Assembly (NCBI GenBank): GCA_016183935.1
Contig: JACPDR010000028.1
Span: forward strand, 102,710-166,709
Direction of reading: 5' to 3'
DNA length: 64,000 nt
Source: Caulobacterales bacterium
Lineage (GTDB): Bacteria; Pseudomonadota; Alphaproteobacteria; Caulobacterales; Caulobacteraceae
Shown here: piece after piece, positions 61,372-64,000 of the stretch
Position numbering within the stretch: position 1 is the first letter of the stretch
Layout of the letters: every line of letters starts with the position of its first letter
Notes under the pieces: generated by a model
What the model was told of the DNA's origin: nothing
The model's input: the letters and a program-made list of their open reading frames with translations, nothing else
Databases searched by the model: none
Program-made: the position numbers and the translations under genes

Positions 61372-62040
61372 ATGCACGCCAAACTCATCGTCACCGGCAT
61401 CAGCGTCGTCGCCCTGCTCGGCGCCTGCACCACGACGGACCCCTACAGCTCCACGCCGCGCCGCAACAACACCGGCACGGGCGCGATCGCGGGCGCCATC
61501 GGCGGCGCCGTGCTCGGCTATCTGACCAACACCTCGAACTCCGAGGAAGGCCGCAAGAACGCCCTGATCGGGGCGGGCATCGGCGCGCTCGGCGGCGCCG
61601 CCGTCGGCGCCTACATGGACCGCCAGCAGCGCGAACTGGAAGCCCAGCTGTCCGGCAGTGGCGTGGGCGTGGCCCGTCAGGGCGACAACCTGGTGCTGCG
61701 CATGCCCTCGGACGTGACCTTCGCCTCGAACCAGTCGTCGATCAATCCGGGCTTCCACGCCACCCTGGACGACGTCGCGGCGGTGCTGAACCGATACGAC
61801 CAGTCGATCGTGGACATCATTGGCCATGCCGATTCCGACGGCGCCGATGACTATAATCTGAACCTGTCGCGCCAGCGGGCCTCGTCGGTCGCCCAGTATC
61901 TGGTCACCCGCAATGTGCTGGCCGATCGTCTCTATGTGGATGGTCGCGGCGAAAGCCAGCCGGTGGCCTCGAACGCCACCGCCGAGGGCAAGGCCCAGAA
62001 CCGCCGCGTCGAGATTCTGATCCGGCCGTTCCGCGGCTAG
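61372..62040 (+). CDS. OmpA-family lipoprotein with glycine zipper
   Basis: The 222-residue protein has a lipobox (ALLGAC, Cys19), a glycine-zipper segment (GAIAGAIGGAVLGYL, then GAGIGALGGAAVGAYM) and a C-terminal OmpA peptidoglycan-binding domain with IIGHADSDG and NLSRQRASSVAQYLV. It anchors the outer membrane to peptidoglycan; the zipper suggests insertion in or binding to a membrane. The upstream frame beyond 61372 is not protein-like. A strong terminator follows. Confidence 0.9.
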   Translation: MHAKLIVTGISVVALLGACTTTDPYSSTPRRNNTGTGAIAGAIGGAVLGYLTNTSNSEEGRKNALIGAGIGALGGAAVGAYMDRQQRELEAQLSGSGVGVARQGDNLVLRMPSDVTFASNQSSINPGFHATLDDVAAVLNRYDQSIVDIIGHADSDGADDYNLNLSRQRASSVAQYLVTRNVLADRLYVDGRGESQPVASNATAEGKAQNRRVEILIRPFRG

Positions 62041-62083
62041 CGCCCGGCAAGCGCCGCGCGGCGAGCCGCGCACAGACGAGGAA

Positions 62084-62109
62084 GGCGGGGCCGCGGCCCC
62101 GCCTTTTTT
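62084..62109 (+). terminator. Rho-independent terminator of the OmpA-family gene
   Basis: GGCGGGGCCGCGGCCCCGCC is a self-complementary stem followed by six T (62104-62109), 43 bases after the stop codon. Confidence 0.85.
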
Positions 62110-62191
62110 CTTATCGGACACCGTTCCGTGACTTGCGGCGACGGAGCGCAGGTGCTGGATAGCAAATGTCGTTCCGACTCGGGGGAAGCGC

Positions 62192-62359
62192 GTGCGTCCG
62201 GACCAAGAACTCACCGACGGCGTCAGGCTGGGCGCGATCGCGGTCGTGTCGGCGGTGGTGACGGCGATGCTCGTGATCGGCGCCGGCCGGACCCTGCTCC
62301 CGCAGCCGGAAGCGCAGGCGAAGGGCCAGCCCGGACTGATCCGGGCCTCGCTGCCCTAG
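62192..62359 (+). CDS. Small single-span membrane protein (55 residues)
   Basis: A GTG with GGGGGAAG 3 bases upstream opens 55 codons ending in TAG. The protein starts VRPDQELTDG, has one hydrophobic helix (about residues 12-33, LGAIAVVSAVVTAMLVIGAG) and a polar tail ending RASLP. Codons are GC-ending as in real genes. The stop lies in CCTAGG, which also provides the stop of the converging UDP-glucose dehydrogenase gene. The function is unknown. Confidence 0.6.
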   Translation: MRPDQELTDGVRLGAIAVVSAVVTAMLVIGAGRTLLPQPEAQAKGQPGLIRASLP

Positions 62360-63660
62360 GCGCGTCCGATGGAGGCGTAGCGGAAGCCGCGGGCGCGCAT
62401 GTCCTCGGGCCGGTAGACGTTGCGCAAATCGACCATCACCGGCTGGCGCAGCAGCCGCTTGACCCGGTTCAGATCCAGCGCCCGGAACTGGTCCCATTCG
62501 GTCAGGATGACGACCACGTCGGCGCCCTCGACGGCCTCGTAGGGCCCGTCCTTGAACACGACGTCCGGCAGCAGGTGGGCGGCCTCGGCCATGCCCTCGG
62601 GATCGAAGGCCTGGACCGTCGCCCCCATGGCGATCAGGGCCGGGGCCACGTCCAGCGACGGGGCGTCGCGCATGTCGTCGGTATTGGGCTTGAAGGTCAG
62701 GCCCAGCAGGGCGACCGTCTTGCCCGCCAGTTCGCCGTCCAGCGCCGCGGCCACCTTGCCGGCCATGGCCTTCTTGCGGGCGTCGTTGACGTCGACCGTG
62801 GTTTCGATCAGCCGCACCGGCGAGCCCGCGTCGACGGCGGTGCGCACCAGGGCGATGGTGTCCTTGGGGAAGCAGGAGCCGCCGTAGCCGGGCCCGGCGT
62901 GCAGGAATTTGGAGCCGATGCGGTTGTCCAGGCCGATGCCGCGGGCGACCTGCTGCACGTCCGCCCCGACCTTCTCGCACAGGTCGGCCATCTCGTTGAT
63001 GAAGGTGATCTTCATCGCCAGGAAGGCGTTGGCGGCGTATTTGATCAGCTCCGAGGTGCGCCGGCCGGTGAACAGGATCGGCGTCTCGTTCAGGTTCAGC
63101 GGGCGATAGAGTTCGCGCATCACCGCCTGCGCCCGCGGGTCCTCGGCCCCGACCACGATCCGGTCCGGCCGCTTGAAGTCCTCGATCGCGGCGCCCTCGC
63201 GCAGGAACTCCGGATTGGAGACCACGGCGAAGTCGGCGTCCGGCCGCCGCGCCCGGATGATGGCCTCGATCTCGTCTCCGGTGCCCACCGGCACCGTCGA
63301 CTTGGTGACGATGACCGTGAAACCCTCGATCAGGCCGGCGATCTCTTCGGCCGCGGCGTGGACGTAGGACAGGTCCGCATGGCCGTCGCCACGCCGTGAG
63401 GGCGTCCCGACCGCGATAAACACCGCGTCGGCGGCGCGGATGGCCTCGGCCCCGTCCAGGGCGAAGGACAGACGGCCGTCGCGCACGTTGGCGGCGACCA
63501 GATCGTCCAGCCCCGGCTCGAAGATCGGGATCTCGCCCCGCTCCAGCCGCTCGATCTTGGACGCATCCTTGTCGACGCAGGTCACCTCATGGCCGAAGTC
63601 GGCGAAACAGGCCCCTGACACCAGGCCCACATAGCCGGTTCCGATCATCGCGACGCGCAT
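62356..63660 (-). CDS. ugd: UDP-glucose 6-dehydrogenase
   Basis: The 434-residue protein has the N-terminal Rossmann motif IGTGYVGLVSGACFAD, a central KITFINEMADLCEKVGAD helix, the catalytic cysteine in GPGYGGSCFPKDT and a C-terminal domain with LGLTFKPNTDDMRDAPS. It oxidises UDP-glucose to UDP-glucuronate with NAD+, used for capsule, exopolysaccharide or LPS sugars. No polysaccharide cluster is adjacent in this window. Confidence 0.95.
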   Translation of the reverse strand: MRVAMIGTGYVGLVSGACFADFGHEVTCVDKDASKIERLERGEIPIFEPGLDDLVAANVRDGRLSFALDGAEAIRAADAVFIAVGTPSRRGDGHADLSYVHAAAEEIAGLIEGFTVIVTKSTVPVGTGDEIEAIIRARRPDADFAVVSNPEFLREGAAIEDFKRPDRIVVGAEDPRAQAVMRELYRPLNLNETPILFTGRRTSELIKYAANAFLAMKITFINEMADLCEKVGADVQQVARGIGLDNRIGSKFLHAGPGYGGSCFPKDTIALVRTAVDAGSPVRLIETTVDVNDARKKAMAGKVAAALDGELAGKTVALLGLTFKPNTDDMRDAPSLDVAPALIAMGATVQAFDPEGMAEAAHLLPDVVFKDGPYEAVEGADVVVILTEWDQFRALDLNRVKRLLRQPVMVDLRNVYRPEDMRARGFRYASIGRA

Positions 63661-63743
63661 TCGGGTTCGCCCCCTTCAACAGTGGCCGGGAGATAGCGGT
63701 CGGGCCGGAGTTTGGCCACCCCGCGCCGTGCGAGGGACCAAAG

Positions 63744-63773
63744 CAAAACCGCCGGCCCGCGAGGGACCGGCGG
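63744..63773 (-). terminator. Terminator of the edge OmpA-domain gene
   Basis: On the minus strand CCGCCGGTCCC-TCGC-GGGCCGGCGG forms a stem followed by TTTTGCTTT. It lies about 60 bases after the stop of the partial gene at the window end. Confidence 0.7.
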
Positions 63774-63831
63774 CTCTGTCTTTCCGTGCCGTCCGACCCG
63801 GCCCGAAGGCCGGAGCGGTTTCGACGTCAAC

Positions 63832-64000
63832 CTAGAAGTTGATGCCGATGGTGGCGCGACGGTTCAGAGGCTCGCGAACGCCGTCGGCGGTCGGGCGGGC
63901 CAGCTGGGTTTCGCCCTTGCCGTCGAGCGAGATGACGCCGCCGTTGACGCCCTGGGCGACCAGCGCGTCCGCAACGGTGCGGGCGCGGCGGTTGGACAGG
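63832..64000 (-). CDS. OmpA-domain protein, C-terminal part (cut by window edge)
   Basis: The frame enters from the right edge and ends in TAG. The visible 55 residues read LSNRRARTVADALVAQGV, then ISLDGKGETQLARPT and NRRATIGINF at the very end. This is the C-terminal half of an OmpA-like peptidoglycan-binding domain, possibly from an outer-membrane beta-barrel porin. The N-terminus and full architecture are outside the window. Confidence 0.85.
   Translation of the reverse strand, partial: LSNRRARTVADALVAQGVNGGVISLDGKGETQLARPTADGVREPLNRRATIGINF

Overview
The window is 64 kb of a high-GC, gene-dense alphaproteobacterial chromosome. Several things point to Caulobacterales, probably a Brevundimonas-like member of Caulobacteraceae: a CpdR-type single-domain regulator, a TadG-like pilus protein, DUF1206, DUF2093 and DUF6491 proteins, a long K/A-rich tail on ribosomal protein L21, and a UUUCCUCCCU-bearing alphaproteobacterial sRNA. 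The genus is inference; no rRNA lies in the window. I support about 75 protein genes, one tRNA-Val(GAC), one probable mmgR/suhB sRNA and one probable yybP-ykoY manganese riboswitch. No insertion sequence, prophage, integrase or CRISPR array was seen.

Layout. 0.1-9.3 kb: AraC-type regulator, CPBP protease, GST, MASE1 hybrid histidine kinase, a nucleotidyltransferase/metallophosphoesterase pair, VanZ-like protein, a TMEM165/GDT1 transporter behind a Mn riboswitch, PhaR and a hemolysin-III-like protein. 9.5-14 kb: beta-ketothiolase, pyrophosphatase, DUF599 protein, mmgR-like sRNA, N-formylglutamate amidohydrolase, cpdR and tRNA-Val. 14-16.5 kb: orphan C5-cytosine methyltransferase, Cys-rich copper-storage-like protein and small hydrophilic proteins. 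16.5-25.3 kb: a respiratory block with a membrane PQQ glucose dehydrogenase, CtaG-like assembly factor, cytochrome b561, three c-type cytochrome modules and caa3-type oxidase subunits II and I. 25.3-32.2 kb: GST, methylmalonyl-CoA mutase (both subunits), DUF6491 lipoprotein and MnmC. 32.2-42.8 kb: three tandem lipoproteins, MotA, acyl-CoA synthetase, sorbosone-dehydrogenase-like lipoprotein, DUF1206 protein, ABC exporter and two Pro/Ala-rich membrane-anchored proteins. 42.8-45.5 kb: a tightly overlapped ArsR-SRPBCC-DHFR-SRPBCC-GST operon. 45.5-50.6 kb: FKBP, threonine ammonia-lyase, secreted proteins, GNAT, L27 and L21. 50.7-56.2 kb: a metal-linked gene row behind a candidate Zur box (TauE/NiCoT-like membrane protein, CDF transporter, CobW GTPase, SDR, DUF2093, WD40 protein) followed by mtgA. 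56.2-64 kb: M2 peptidase, a TadG-like vWA protein with two inserted repeats, 2OG-Fe(II) oxygenase, OmpA-type lipoprotein, UDP-glucose dehydrogenase and the 3' end of another OmpA-domain gene cut by the window edge.

Themes. Carbon storage and acyl-CoA metabolism recur: PhaR, thiolase, the mmgR-like sRNA (named for effects on PHB granules in Sinorhizobium), methylmalonyl-CoA mutase and acyl-CoA synthetase. The 16.5-25.3 kb block looks like a compact chain from periplasmic sugar oxidation to oxygen. Metal handling appears twice, as a Mn riboswitch with a GDT1 transporter and as the candidate Zur locus. The most interesting leads are the candidate Zur box in front of a CDF transporter, the TadG insertion, the riboswitch and sRNA, and very small genes with strongly coding-like codon use.
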